The notes: generated by a model not told the origin, from the letters alone. Positions 53,490 to 64,000 are shown, counted from the stretch's first letter. The stretch: DNA of 64,000 nt from Auricularia sp. M13 (GCA_037042915.1 CM073198.1:1240001-1304000); one strand, 5' to 3'. Numbers and translations are program-made.

Positions 53490-54257
53490 TCTTGCTGTGT
53501 ACCAGTATCCTCCTCAGCTTGATGCTTTCGACGCTTTATACCAGCAGCTTACTCCTCTCGACAGTTTGCTAGCGCTCGCAATTGCGGTGGAACGTATGTC
53601 TGCCTGACCACCCCTCCACACGCGCAGCTGGCACATATACAAGGCCGATGCAACAACGAATATGCTGATCTTTTTCGAGGTCGTCTGCGCCGTGCGTTTT
53701 GGTTTTCTCGAAGGACTTCCGTGCCCGGCATTGCATTGGCGTCCCTGTGTCGAGGCCGGACTTTGCCTGATCGAATGACGACGAGCGGCGGGCTGCAAGG
53801 CGCATACAACTACGCAGACGAATTGCACAATCAGGCGCGTCGTGCTGCAGCACTTCCGCGCGCGCTCCACTCCCCTATATTGGGCCGCGACCCTACAGAC
53901 CTCGAGTCCCTGTCTGTGACGACTGACAACTTCCATATCTCCTCTTCCCGGTGCGTACATTAGCTCGGACGCTCGTGCATATTGCCGGATGCAGTGACGC
54001 GCTTTTGACTCGCATGGCTGACTGCTCAATGTGCCACAGATTGTAGAATATCCTCACGAGAACGACTCGATGACGATCCCGGCTAAAACACGGTGGCCCC
54101 TCGCGCGACTTGAATGCCGACCCGACGTTCCTCTTAGGGGGCGAAATTGTCCCTAAAAGGCGCGCCGCTGTAGCTCATTGTCTGCCACATCCCCACGTCC
54201 CCGGGTCCAGCAACTCCACCCTATCCAACGCGCCCCTTACACCCCCCTTCGCACGCC
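53490..54257. other. Intergenic stretch, no gene seen
   Basis: Short frames on both strands only; nothing with codon bias. Contains the promoter of the aspartic protease. Confidence 0.5.
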
Positions 54258-55557
54258 ATGTTGACCGTCGCTGCTGCCCTCTCCACTATCATTCTCTCTG
54301 CGCAGGCCGCAGTACCGTACGCGCCGCTGCCGACGGGCACCGCGCAGGCCGACGGCGCGGACCTGTTCGACGAGGCGATGATGACGCTCGACCGCGCGCG
54401 CGTCCAGGCCAAGTATCAGAACGCAGCCAGCGCCCTCGCCGGCATCGGCCTCGTCGAAATGCCCAACCTCAACTTGACGGACACGCCGGACGACGTGTCG
54501 TCGCTCAACGCGAAGCACGGCGTGCAGGCGCTGACCAACTACGGCGGCGACTCGTTCTATTACGGCCCCGTTTCGATCGGCACGCCCGGCCAAATCCTCA
54601 ACGTCGACGTCGACACGGGCTCCGCCGACCTCTGGGTCCAGTCCGGCTGCCCTGACTGCTCGAGCGCGCAGTTCCAGACGCGGCGGTCCAAGACGTACAA
54701 GAGCGCCAACAAGCGCTTCAGCATCCAATACGTGCGTGCCTGCGCAGCCCGCGCGCGTCGTGCTCGTGCTGACTGTGGTGCAGGGGTCGGGGTCCGCTAC
54801 CGGCATGCTTGCGAGCGACACGGTGTCTGTGGGCGGCCTGTCAGTCGCCCAGCAGTACTTCGGCGTCGTCAACCGCCCCTCGGACGACTTCAAGAGCACC
54901 CCGTCTAGCGGGCTCATCGGCATGGCCTTCTCATCGATCGCGACGTCTGGCAAGCCGACGTTCTTCGAGAACCTGCTCGCAAGCGATTCGGGCGTGGCGC
55001 CGCTGTTCGCGGTGCATCTGACCCGCGGCGCGGTGCGCGGCTCGGAGGTCTGCCTGGGCTGCTACGACCCGAGCAAGGCGGCGTCGCCGATCACGTGGCT
55101 GCCCGTGCGCTCGAAGACGTACTGGACGGTCGCGATGACGGGCGCTGTCGTGAATCGCCAGCCGGCGACGTCGAGCACGGCGCTCTACGCGGCCATCGAC
55201 ACGGGCACGACGCTCATCTACGTGCCTGCCGCGCTCGCGCAGACCATCTACTCGCGCATTCCCAACTCGGCGCTGACGTCCTCGGGCTACTACACCGCGC
55301 CGTGCGCCGACTTCGCGTCGATGAAGGTCTCGCTCATGCTCAACGGGTTCCCGTATCCTATCGACATGCGCGACTTCAACCTTGGCCGCGTCTCGAGCGG
55401 GTCGACCCAGTGCGTCGCGGGAATTCTGGGCCTCGGCGACGGCTTCCCGTCCAACCTCGCTATCGTCGGCGACGAGTTCCTCAAGTCTTGGTACAGCACG
55501 TACGATTATTCGAACGGCGCGCGGGTGGGGCTGTCGCGCAGCGTCAATCAAGTTTAA
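54258..55557 (+). CDS. Secreted aspartic protease (pepsin family A1)
   Basis: Signal peptide MLTVAAALSTIILSAQAAVP, a propeptide with a basic/aromatic region, then GGDSFYYGPVSIGTPGQILN and the first active site VDVDTGSADLWVQSG. One intron (about 54732-54782, donor GTGCGT, acceptor GTGCAG) splits the flap region before GSGSATGMLASDTVSVGG. ADLWVQ, GLIGMAF and the second active site AAIDTGTTLIYVP follow, and the C-terminus has GDEFLKSWYSTYDYSNGARV, as in polyporopepsin-like basidiomycete proteases. Cysteine pairs CPDC and EVCLGC suggest disulfides. About 415 residues; complete. Acts outside the cell on proteins at acid pH. Confidence 0.92.
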
Positions 55558-56457
55558 TGTGTATCTATAGCTTATGCTCTGGGAGCTGGCTCTATATATT
55601 GACTGCGCACCCGGGACATATGCGTTGGACCGGTGAGGATGAAAGTGGGGGATCAAATGCCTCTTTGCCTTGAGAGGCTCGATATTTGGGAATGAGCGCT
55701 AAGTTAACCTCGCTGGGAATCAGACACCCTGCGCCTGCGCTGACGAATGATTGTATGCACCCGGTGGTGCAGGGCTATTTTGTCCCCCCTTCGGCCTGGT
55801 CAGCAGCTGTACGCCCATTGGTGGGCGCAAGCATGGCTGACCTATTCTGCAGAGGTTCTCGTCTTCCGCACTTGGCGGTTTCCCGGTGAGCTTGTGTATG
55901 TAAGCACTGAGAAAAAACGAAGCGTTTCCATGCAGAGGAACGGTGTGTAGGACACACCTCCACCGGTGCCGGTAACGAGACACAGCCGTAAGGACCGGTT
56001 TCCTGCAGTCGATGCCGCCGGCCGCGTGGCTCAGAGCATTGTGGGAATTGAATGCCGCGAATGCTTCTCAATCTGTCCGCGCTGACGAAATAAACGTTGA
56101 CTGTACGCCCGAACGTACTGCTAGCGGACAATGCTCATATAATAGTAGTTTTGCCACAATCCCAAAACACCCACTCTACGGGATCAAGAGCACCTGCTCC
56201 GCGGTATTCCGTGGATGGTTGGAATGGGAAATCCTTGGCAGTTTACCTGTGTAATCCGGAGGAGCGAATTAACGGTGGCAAGCGCAGTATTTCCCACCAC
56301 CAACGGAGGGGCACCCAATCGCACCAAGCCGGTGACCACATCGGCTTACGCTTCGGAGCAGATCCTTTCCGTGATTTCAGACTCGAATTCAAGTTTTGAG
56401 ACCTATTAAAGAGTGCACACCGTCGCTGAGCATGTCCCACATCTCCCTCAGTCGAAC
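55558..56457. other. Intergenic stretch, no gene seen
   Basis: No coding bias in any frame. Contains the 3' UTR of the protease and the promoter of monooxygenase copy B. Confidence 0.5.
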
Positions 56458-57657
56458 ATGTCCAACCAGCCTCCCCGTATTGCCATTGTCGGTGGCGGCC
56501 CCAGCGGTCTCGTCCTTCTCAACATCCTCGCGCGCCGCAACATCCCTGCGACACTTTACGAGCGCGACCCCGAGTTTGGGACGCGTGCTCACCTTGGTGG
56601 GATGCTTGACCTGCACGTCGGAACCGGCCAGGCTGCCATCAAGGCCGCGGGGCTCTGGGACCCGTTCGTGAAGCATTCGCGCATGGAAGGGCAAGAGATG
56701 ATCGTCACAGACCGCACTGGCGCCGACTTCTTCCACTACGTGCCACCCGCACCTGAGGAGGACAAGAACCCGCGTCCTGAGATCGACAGGACGGACCTCC
56801 GCAAGATTATGGTCGAGGGAGCCGCTCCCAACGTCATCAAGTGGGGGCACGCCTTCGTCTCAGCCACGCCCGTCGCCGGAACAGCGCAGTGGGAGCTGGC
56901 CTTCGAGAACGGACACAAGACCGTCGTCGACCTCCTCATCGGCGCCGACGGTGCTAGCTCTCGTGTGCGCCCGCTCGTCTCAGACGCACGCCCTAGCTAC
57001 ACCAAGGTCACGGGCGTCGAGGTCTCGTTCAAGGCTGCCGCTCACCCCGAACTCGCCGCCCGCGTCGGAGCGGGATCGATGTACGCCTTCGACGAGCGCA
57101 AGAACATCATCGGCCAGTGCAACGGCGACGGGCGCATTCGCGTCTACGCGTTCTTCCTCTCGGACGAGAAGTACACCCACCCGGACGCTGCTGACCCGGC
57201 ACGCACCGTTGCGGACGTGCTGACGCGTTTCGAGGGCTGGGCGCCGTGGCTGCGCGAGCTCGTCCAGGTCAGCGACCTGGACGCCGTGTACCCACGCTCG
57301 CTCTCCGCCCTTCCCATCAACCACACCTGGCCTCACCGTGCGGGAATCACACTCGTCGGTGACGCGATGTCTCTCATGACGCCGTACGCCGGCAAGGGCG
57401 CGAACACGGCGATGCAAGGCGCGCTGAAGCTGGCTGATGCGTTGGAGGCAGTCTGGGGCCGTCCCATGGAGGAGATCGACGCGAAGGTCGCTGAGTTCGA
57501 GAAGGAGATGTGCGCCATCGCAGCGAAGGATGCCGCCGAGACCGACAGGAACTTGAAGTGGCTCATGTACGAGGAGCACGGCGCGCGCGACAACTGGCCG
57601 AAGGTCGCAGCTGATATGTTTCCTCATGCCGATGCTCAGACGTACTTGAAGAAGTAG
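56458..57657 (+). CDS. FAD-dependent monooxygenase, intact copy B
   Basis: Uninterrupted 399-residue frame. MSNQPPRIAIVGGGPSGLVL gives the FAD motif GGGPSG; YERDPEFGTRAHLGGMLDLH, LLIGADGASSRVRPLVSDAR and LVGDAMSLMTPYAGKGANTA follow as in class A flavoprotein hydroxylases. It is clearly homologous over its whole length to copy A (24104-25297), sharing for example GQAA.KAAG.WD.F..H and the AE.EKEM region, but with many substitutions, so duplication is old. Start chosen at the ATG just before the FAD motif; an in-frame ATG at 56413 adds 15 unlikely residues. Substrate unknown; paralogue copies suggest an expanded detoxification or secondary-metabolism family. Confidence 0.93.
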   Translation: MSNQPPRIAIVGGGPSGLVLLNILARRNIPATLYERDPEFGTRAHLGGMLDLHVGTGQAAIKAAGLWDPFVKHSRMEGQEMIVTDRTGADFFHYVPPAPEEDKNPRPEIDRTDLRKIMVEGAAPNVIKWGHAFVSATPVAGTAQWELAFENGHKTVVDLLIGADGASSRVRPLVSDARPSYTKVTGVEVSFKAAAHPELAARVGAGSMYAFDERKNIIGQCNGDGRIRVYAFFLSDEKYTHPDAADPARTVADVLTRFEGWAPWLRELVQVSDLDAVYPRSLSALPINHTWPHRAGITLVGDAMSLMTPYAGKGANTAMQGALKLADALEAVWGRPMEEIDAKVAEFEKEMCAIAAKDAAETDRNLKWLMYEEHGARDNWPKVAADMFPHADAQTYLKK

Positions 57658-57705
57658 GATTGATGTATAGCTCGCCAACTGTTACATGGGTACTCGATAG
57701 AAATC

Positions 57706-58823
57706 CTACGATTCCTTGCGTCTGTGAGCCTCCGCGAACTCGAGCGAGTTGATGTCGATGCCAGCCGCCTTCAGTGCCGCTTCCTGTGCGGCGCCACGAG
57801 CCAGGATACGCTCGCGCGCAGCACTCGCCACAGTGGACGACACTCTAGAGAACTGCTTCCGCAGGCCAGCGAGTGTGTCCTTCATCAGGCTTGCCCACTG
57901 CCAGGGCTGGCCTTGTGCCGGGAGCGAAGCGAAGTATTCCCATCCAGCAATGCCACCGAAGCGCGAGCCGTACAGCTGAACCAGATCCTTCAGGCTCGCC
58001 GTGACATTCTCCGGAGAGACGTATCCAAAGCCAAGCGAGGGGTTCGTCAGCACCGACGCCACGACCTTATTCGGCGGGAAGATGCCTCCAGAGTATTCCG
58101 TAATCTGAACGTATTGGCTGTCCGGGAAGATAGAACCGAAGCCAGAGTAGAATTGGGCGTTGTACCAGCTGATGTTTGCGCCGACCGTCTGCTCCAGCGT
58201 AACATAGTTGAACCCAGAAAGGTTGCCACCGCCTCTTAGGGCGGATGCGACGGGAGCGAGCGTGATGATGAAGTCGGGGCCGAAATCCGCCTGAAGAGCA
58301 TCGTCAGCATTCTAAAAGCAGTGATGAGCACCGCGACGTGCTTTGAGCTGAGTGATGAGCCGAATGACAACATTGATGTCCGTTGACTGCTCGACGTCGA
58401 GGTCCATGCCATCGAGCTGGTAGCTGAAGCGGCGCAAGGATATGAGCGTAGCTTTGAGGATAAGTAGGCCGGGACGAACTCAGCAATGGTCTTGCGCAAG
58501 TCAGGGTAGTACGTGTCCCAGTTCGCAGGCGTCAGACAGCTGTAGGTGCCAGGAGCGGCGCCGCCCAACATGCCCACAATCTTGATGCCGTTCGCCTTGA
58601 GCTGGGCGATGTCCTGCCACATCTGGTCGTAGTATGGCGCATACGGCTTGTTGTCGTTGAGCGTAATGGAGTCGTTGATCTTGCCAGAGTTGATGTGGTA
58701 TGCGGCCAGATACAAGTGCGTGATGAGCCCGATCAGCGGCAGCGGCGAGACGTATACGGCGTTGTTGCCCCAGTCGTACTGGGTCTGATAGTACAGCGCA
58801 ACGCGGTGGCCGTCTGCGGACAT
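57706..58823 (-). CDS. GH18 glycosidase, probably endo-beta-N-acetylglucosaminidase or chitinase
   Basis: Starts MSADGHRVALYYQTQYDWGN, then PLIGLITHLYLAAYHINSGK, QLKANGIKIVGMLGGAAPGT and LRKTIAEFVPAYL. After an intron (about 58465-58445) the catalytic strand YQLDGMDLDVEQ is intact (DGMDLDVE, the DxxDxDxE motif with the acid Glu). Then FGPDFIITLAPVASALRGGG, LEQTVGANISWYNAQFYSGF, and SLGFGYVSPENVTASLKDLV and GIAGWEYFASLP near the C-terminus. No signal peptide with this start; an upstream ATG at 58958 would add a basic extension. Sequence character is closer to cytosolic or endo-type GH18 enzymes than to the 3964 gene. Confidence 0.78.
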
Positions 58824-58958
58824 GGCGGTGGCGGGCAAGCGGCGGGCGGGCCTGATGGGCTCTGGGGGCGACCGTGGCTTTATCATGCTGCGACGAATGC
58901 GCATGCGCGCGCGTGGCTTGGCGAGAAGCGCAGGATAGACGCGGAGTAGCATGTGCAC

Positions 58959-59755
58959 GCGAGGCCGCGGGCTCGAGATGCCATAGCCTTAGGGAGATCG
59001 TCAAAGGAACCCTGCGGCGAATGCAAATTCTGACAGCGCATCGAGCGTAGTTGCGAGCCTCAAACTGAAGCAGACTCGACGGCGCCGCCCAAAAGCCGGA
59101 CTGAAACAGTCCACGTAGCAGAGAGCTATGACCGTATGCACTTGCACAGTCCAACGCTCGGGTTGTTATCGCAGATTTGACTGAGCGGGCAATCGTCCCG
59201 AGAGCAGTGCACGTGACCACAGACAGCAGACAGAGATCATGTCGCCAGAGATGGTTGCTGTCCAGGACCTTGATAAGATTGTGCAAACTAGGCGCAGGTG
59301 ACGGTTTGCAGAAGAGCGTCAAACTCAGCAGCAGGGCCTACTCCGCTGCCCACCGAGCTTACTAACTCGTCTTCTGCCACCTCGACGCAGGAGTCTGGCA
59401 AACACAAATGTCAAGACTTTCATATCATCCCAAAGTCTTCCAAATGTTGAGATCCACGCTCATACGAATCTTCCGGAACCGTCCACTGCCACTTGATATA
59501 TGTACGGACGCAACCCCTGCGCAGTATTAGTCTTCGAGCTTGAGATATTTCATTCAACGACAACCCGGAAATGTTACTGGTGTACACGGTGATACGGTAC
59601 AACGCAGACCTATTCTATCCACGACTGGCTACACAGCGCAAACACAGCAGACGGGCCACGAGAGATACTGCACGAAACACAGCGCGCACGACTGCCGGCG
59701 CGAAACAAAGACAAAGTCCTGGACCCCTATCCTACTTGCACGCGGCAGACGAACT
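58959..59755. other. Intergenic stretch, no gene seen
   Basis: Lies between the GH18 start and the hexokinase 3' end; no coding bias. Confidence 0.45.
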
Positions 59756-62700
59756 TCAAAGATTGGGATACTTGCCGGCCTCCTTGCGGCGCTTGGTCAT
59801 CGCGGCGATGATCGCGCTCCCGACGCCGCTGCCGTCCTCGGCGTGGTGCGTGGTGACGTTGCGGCCCTTCTCGCCGAAGATGTCGACGAGGCCCTCGTGG
59901 ATTCTGTCCGCGAACCCGGGGTACTTCTGCAAGAGAGCGCGCATGGGGGTTAGGTCCTGGAAACACGATGGGCGATGGAGGGATGTGAAGCGCACATTGT
60001 ACAGGCTGCCGTCGGCGCCGACGGAGCATCCCTCCTCGAGGCAGTCCATCTTGCTGACGAGCGCGGCAATGCCGCACGCGGAGAGGCGCGCGGCGCGGCG
60101 CGAGATGAGGCGCGCGAGCGCGCGGAAGAACTGGCGCTCGGCGAGCGTCGTCTCGAGCTGGAAGAAGTGCGTGAAGATGCCGACGATCGTCAGCAGCTCG
60201 TCCGTCTGGTCGCTGCGAGCCAGTCAGCGGCAGGCGGCGCAGCGGATGCGGGCGCTGGGCATACCTTTCCATGAGGCTGAGGAAGGCGGTGTCGAGCGAG
60301 TAGGACCTTTCGAGCTTGTACGTGTTCTGGCCGAGGAAGACGACGCCCTCGTCGATCAGCTCGCACAGCACGAGCCGCAGGATCTCGCCCAGGTATCGTC
60401 CGGAGATCAGTTTCTACAAAACCCAAATCAGCAAGACGCAACGACACAGCGCGCACTCCTCGACGCACCTCGAACGACTGCTCGCCAGGCTTATTCGACG
60501 CCTTGTCCACCACATCGTCGAACCGCGTGCGCGGCAAATTCGCATGGGTGAACGAATCGAACGCGCCCCACTCGCAGTTGATCGCCATCCACTCGTCGCC
60601 GTCGATGCCGAGCGGCGCGATCTTGTCGATGTTGCGCACGCGCTCCATGTACGCCGCGTTGCAGCCCGTGCCGAAGATGACGCCGATGCGCGTGCGCGGG
60701 TTGACGTACTGCGACGCGATGAGGGTGCCCGTCGTGTCGTTGATCACGCTCTCCAGCACCACCGGCACCGCGTGCTTCGCCAGCGCGGCGCGGAAGAGCT
60801 GCGCACAGTCCACGCCCTCCGCGCCGCTGACGCCGAAGCCCTTCGTCCAGCGGATGAGCACGGCGTGGTCGATGCGCTCCTGGTGGCAGGGATACGAGAA
60901 CTGCGCAGGTAAATCAGTAAGGTGCGCAGCGCGAGTTATGCAGGATGAACGAGACGATTTGTGAGGGTGTAGACCAACAGGTACAGGGCGAAAAGCCAAG
61001 GGAACTGGGCTGGTGGCGTTGACGGAGGCGGACGAGGACGTGTCGCAAGTGAACTGCCGGACACTACGATCACGACATTGTCATCCTCGTCCACGGCCAG
61101 CAGAATCTGGACCTGCGCGGGCCGGCGTCCCTCCACATTGCGCAGACGCTGCGCGGCGGCGGCAGCGCGAGGACGTGGGCGGACATCCGCGACACCGAGG
61201 GCTGCGAGGTCCTGCTCAAGTTCGAGCGCCGCGTCGCCGAAGAGGCCTCCATTGGCAACATGGCCCCCAACGTGCACCTCTTCATGGACGTACGACATGC
61301 CCACCGGCTGCAGGCTGCTCTCGCCGCCGTCCACGGTGTCCAGCGCATCTAACGTTCGGCTGCTCCGTCAACAGCTTAACGAGCGTCTCATGTACGCAAC
61401 TAGACACGCCCAGTGCGAGCAGCGCGGCAGGAGCCACTGTGCGGGCTGCATGTGCCCAAGCCACCTCGCTGCTCCCAGAGCCACGGCTTACGTGTTGACA
61501 GCAGACTGAGCACATTGGGCTGCACACCCGTGCATGTTGTACTGGCTAGGCGCCGGCAGACTGGCGAACGCCCAAGTGCAGCTGCCGGATCCAGCAACGG
61601 CGGCGACCATCCGTGCGCTCTGTGCCGCACCGAGCATGCCGCTCGCCAGAACGACAAATCGCTGGCTGATCCCAAGCTGAAGTGCGCATTTTGCAAACCA
61701 GATGGCCGTCGTCGCCACAGGACCGCACACGAGCGGACGCGGGCATGACCGCGACCGGCTTTGCGCGATGCAACGGACAGAAAATGGCGAGGGGTATCCG
61801 CAACGGACAGAAAATGGCGACGGGTATCCGCTACATTGCAGCGACCAGCACGCGAGCGTGCGCGTGGATGGAAGGGGCGACGACTGCGACGGCGTGCGAC
61901 GCGCCCGACGTGCGCGCCAGGAAACCGGTCAACGCAAGACCGCACTGTCGTGGCTCGTCATCGCGCGGTCGTGACCATCACTTCGCCGCGGGACCGGCAT
62001 GACGACGCCCGTCTCTCACAGCGGCGCTGTTCAGGCTGGCCATCGAGGCCGCCGCACGTAACAAGCCGCACTCGCGTGTGCTTGCAGATTGCGCATGTGT
62101 TTAAGTGGCCACGGCGAGTCGCCCACGACCGACGCAGGCGGTGCGCAGCAGCCCGAAGTGGAGAATGCCAAGATCAACGAGACGGACGCATGGCGAGGAA
62201 GGATGCCATTGGTGTTGCAGACACACGCGAACAGAGCTAACGTGTGCCTGAAGACGCCGAGCACCGGCGCGAGACGTGATGAGCAGTGCGGGCGCACGAA
62301 GGCTTTATAGCCGTCGAAGCGCGACACGGCGATGAGCTCCGCGCTCGCGCAGCTCGATGCAGCCATGAAGAATACGATGAGCAGCGACATGGCGCCGCGC
62401 GTGCCAAGCAATGCGGAAGCGGAGAACGCTGCTGCTAGACAGCTGGGTATTCGCGCTTCTCTGGGGAGCGAACGTTCGGCTTCGCATGCTGGATTCGCCA
62501 GAGCGACGAAACCCGGACAGATCTCAAACTGCAAACTAGACTCACCGTGAAGCCTAAAGGCAATTCGGCGCCAGGTTGGATGAGGCCGCCTTCTGCTGTG
62601 TGGCCGCGAACGAAATCCCCGAGTGACGACGCGCAGAAGTCGAATAAATCCTCGGCGGTGCCTTGCTTCATTTCTTCTGAAAGACGGTACTTGGTCTGGG

Positions 62701-63085
62701 TTATAGCAAATTTGCCCTGGCCGCTCAGAGTGACGAGGCAGACGCGCAGGTTGGTTCCACCTGAGTTGTCGCCATTTAGAGCTGATCTAATCGTGCTAAA
62801 AGCTTGCTCACCAAGATCAACGGCAAGATAATCACCCCGTTCTTCGCCGGTTGGCCATCCAAAGACGAATGTAGGAATCATGGGCTGCGATGAAGCTGCT
62901 GAGTGCTGCTGCGAGCAACCAGAATGCGCTGTACTGACCACAATTTGACCCGGTTCCTTCAGCCCCTTGTCGAGTGTTTCCTCGAATACGTGGGTGATAA
63001 TTCGCATGCGCTGGGGCGTGAGGACGAATAAATTCTCGTAGCGGCGCAGGTAGTCGCTCATCTGGACGGTGCCGGTGGATGCCAT
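59756..63085 (-). CDS. Hexokinase
   Basis: ATP-dependent hexose kinase, first step of glycolysis. The 5' exons (63085-62536) give MASTGTVQMSDYLRRYENLF, KGLKEPGQIV, PTFVFGWPTGEERGDYLAVD, LG then GTNLRVCLVTLSGQGKF (phosphate motif LAVDLGGTNLRV across an intron), and end GGLIQPGAELPLGFT with donor GTGAGT. The next exon (60902) is FSYPCHQERIDHAVLIRWTK, then VINDTTGTLIASQYVNPRTR, GVIFGTGCNAAYME (adenosine motif), NCEWGAFD, DELLTIVGIFTHFFQLETTL and the end FGEKGRNVTTHHAEDGSGVG, SAIIAAMTKRRKEAGKYPNL. Two-thirds of the coding sequence is separated from the first third by a 1.63-kb intron, far longer than the 50-70 bp introns elsewhere. All catalytic motifs seem present. Confidence 0.9.
61053..61352 (+). 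pseudogene. Captured 3' gene fragment inside the hexokinase intron
   Basis: About 99 codons with very strong G/C third-base bias and a natural stop: YDHDIVILVHGQQNLDLRGP, SLHIAQTLRGGGSARTWADI, EVLLKFERRVAEEASIGNMA and VHLFMDVRHAHRLQAALAAV. No start codon; an in-frame stop lies just upstream (61050). Looks like the terminal exon of a gene copied from elsewhere. Family not recognised. Confidence 0.6.
61771..61830. repeat. 30-bp tandem duplication
   Basis: Two adjacent units starting CAACGGACAGAAAATGGCGA with one mismatch between them. Confidence 0.85.
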
Positions 63086-63100
63086 CGTCGCGGTGAGGAA

Positions 63101-63367
63101 TCAGGATGATGCCCAGATCAGCGGATACATAAATCCAAGGTCAGCTGGGCGCACCGTGCGCTTGGTCGCATGGGGCAGATCCTCGGGCGTGTTGGCGTCT
63201 GAGCGCGAGTACTCAGGCTGGCCCCTGCTCGAGATGCTCGCGCCCGAGTGGTGTCGCAGCAGCTCCGGCGGGCGCTCGGGCGAGATGACGCGCGCCGGCG
63301 GCGTGGGTGGCTCGGGGGCGCGGTCGTCGGCGTCTACGGCGATGGTAAACTTGACAGAGCGCGCCAT
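63101..63367 (-). CDS. Small ORF directly upstream of hexokinase
   Basis: 88 codons: MARSVKFTIAVDADDRAPEP, RVISPERPPELLRHHSGASI, PEYSRSDANTPEDLPHATKR and RPADLGFMYPLIWASS, then TGA. Third positions are almost all G or C, as in real genes here. The stop codon is only 15 nt upstream of the hexokinase ATG on the same strand. It may be a short upstream cistron of the hexokinase mRNA, or an exon of a larger leftward gene (the frame stays open further upstream to about 63598). No family recognised. Confidence 0.5.
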   Translation of the reverse strand: MARSVKFTIAVDADDRAPEPPTPPARVISPERPPELLRHHSGASISSRGQPEYSRSDANTPEDLPHATKRTVRPADLGFMYPLIWASS

Positions 63368-63385
63368 AGACCGCAGAGGCAGAGG

Positions 63386-63861
63386 CGTCACCGGCGGAGT
63401 TGAGCGCCTTTTTTTCTTTCCCGCGCGTGCGGATGACGCCCGCGCTTCCGAATCCGACGGCACTGCATTCGCGGGATCGATACTTTTGGCAAATCGGGAG
63501 ATCTTGCACCATCCCCCGGTTCCCGACAACAGAGCAAGACTCGCGGTGGGAAGGCATTGCACGACCGTGGCATGCAGGCGCTGTCCGAGCCCTAACATCT
63601 TCTGAGAGTATTCCGGCCAGCATCTATAAATCTTGCTTTGGAAAATCGTTGGTTCATCACAAGTCTACAGGCTGTGTAGTGTACATCCATCCTATACGGC
63701 CAGGAGAATGAAAATGTATTCGTACTCGGGGGCTTTGGATGCACGAGAATGCCAGACTACTGCATAGAGCTCTCTCACTCTCCTAAGACTTGCCGCCATA
63801 TGACAAGCTCACTGCAACGCACGACTGCTGCATGCTTCCCGTCAGCCATTTGTCAGCGTAA
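63386..63861. other. Intergenic stretch, no gene seen
   Basis: Likely promoter region of the small ORF/hexokinase unit; T-rich run at 63409-63420. No coding bias beyond 63600. Confidence 0.4.
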
Positions 63862-64000
63862 GAGGACGGCGTTACGCTCATCGGGGATGTCATGAATCTC
63901 ATGACACCCTCCGCGGGACGATGCGCGAACGTCGCGATATTGGCCGACCCTCCAGCTCGGGCAGAGTATTGCCCATACCCTGAACGAGATGGATGCCAAG
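63862..64000 (+). pseudogene. Decayed FAD monooxygenase fragment at window edge
   Basis: Encodes GVTLIGDVMNLMTPSAGRCA then NVAIL, matching the GD...P..G FAD motif of copies A and B, and after a one-base shift LQLGQSIAHTLNEMDAK, matching LKLGLAIA...LEELDAK. It begins without the upstream two-thirds of the gene, and the frameshift marks it as a remnant. It continues past the window. Confidence 0.72.

Larger units (their letters stand above)
60903..62535. other. Oversized hexokinase intron with inserted sequence
   Basis: Runs from donor GTGAGT (62535) to acceptor CCTGCGCAG (60903) with branch-like CTGAT near the acceptor. Contains a plus-strand gene fragment at 61053, a 30-bp tandem duplication at 61771, and a plus-strand frame with paired cysteines (HPCALC ... 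LKCAFC, about 61600-61700). I found no clean terminal repeats or target duplication, so the inserted element type is unknown. Confidence 0.7.

Overview
The window is nuclear DNA of a filamentous basidiomycete, most likely an Agaricomycete. Genes are GC-rich with strong G/C bias at third codon positions, and are cut by many 50-70 bp introns with GTRNGY donors and CTNAY...YAG acceptors. Several families typical of mushroom-forming fungi are present: DUF6535 membrane proteins, DUF7330-like proteins and KDZ transposases. I worked by eye on both strands, so exon edges are approximate unless a splice site is given.

Layout. 1-3.0 kb: edge of a leftward gene, a minisatellite and a leftward protein kinase. 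3.2-3.8 kb: tandem duplication of non-coding DNA. 4.0-5.3 kb: a GH18 chitinase-like gene whose catalytic motif looks broken. 5.7-6.2 kb: a small hAT-like MITE with a perfect 8-bp target duplication. 6.5-7.6 kb: a short-chain dehydrogenase. 8.9-14.3 kb: three tandem DUF7330-like genes around an opposing gene of unknown function. 14.8-16.0 kb: a second SDR. 18.4-21.5 kb: a DUF6535 membrane protein. 22.3-23.4 kb: a borealin-like chromosomal passenger subunit. 24.1-25.3 kb: a FAD monooxygenase.

28.5-47.3 kb is the centre of interest: one 18,795-bp DNA transposon of the KDZ (Kyakuja-Dileera-Zisupton) class. It is bounded by the 8-bp target duplication GAGAGGAC and has imperfect terminal inverted repeats that align without gaps from both ends. 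It split a third FAD-monooxygenase gene: the 5' part lies at 47.3-48.0 kb and the 3' part at 28.1-28.5 kb, both on the minus strand. The element carries a KDZ transposase fused to a Ulp1/C48 protease, with D-D-E and H-D-C residues present, and six further genes of unknown function. Its intergenic spaces hold about 57 copies of the 10-bp palindrome AGTCGCGACT and its single-transition derivatives AGTCGTGACT/AGTCACGACT. These are mostly spaced 31-32 bp apart, with other gaps of 21-22, 41-43 and 63 bp, i.e. whole turns of the helix. I saw none outside the element. This looks like a helically phased binding-site system belonging to the transposon.

48.7-49.8 kb: a short LTR element of TRIM type with apparently identical LTRs and a 5-bp target duplication. 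50.2-52.0 kb: Baeyer-Villiger-type monooxygenase. 52.5-53.5 kb: SCI1-like SR protein. 54.3-55.6 kb: secreted aspartic protease. 56.5-57.7 kb: intact FAD monooxygenase. 57.7-58.8 kb: GH18 enzyme. 59.8-63.1 kb: hexokinase interrupted by a 1.6-kb intron holding a captured gene fragment, with a small ORF ending 15 nt before its start codon. The right edge holds one more decayed FAD-monooxygenase fragment.
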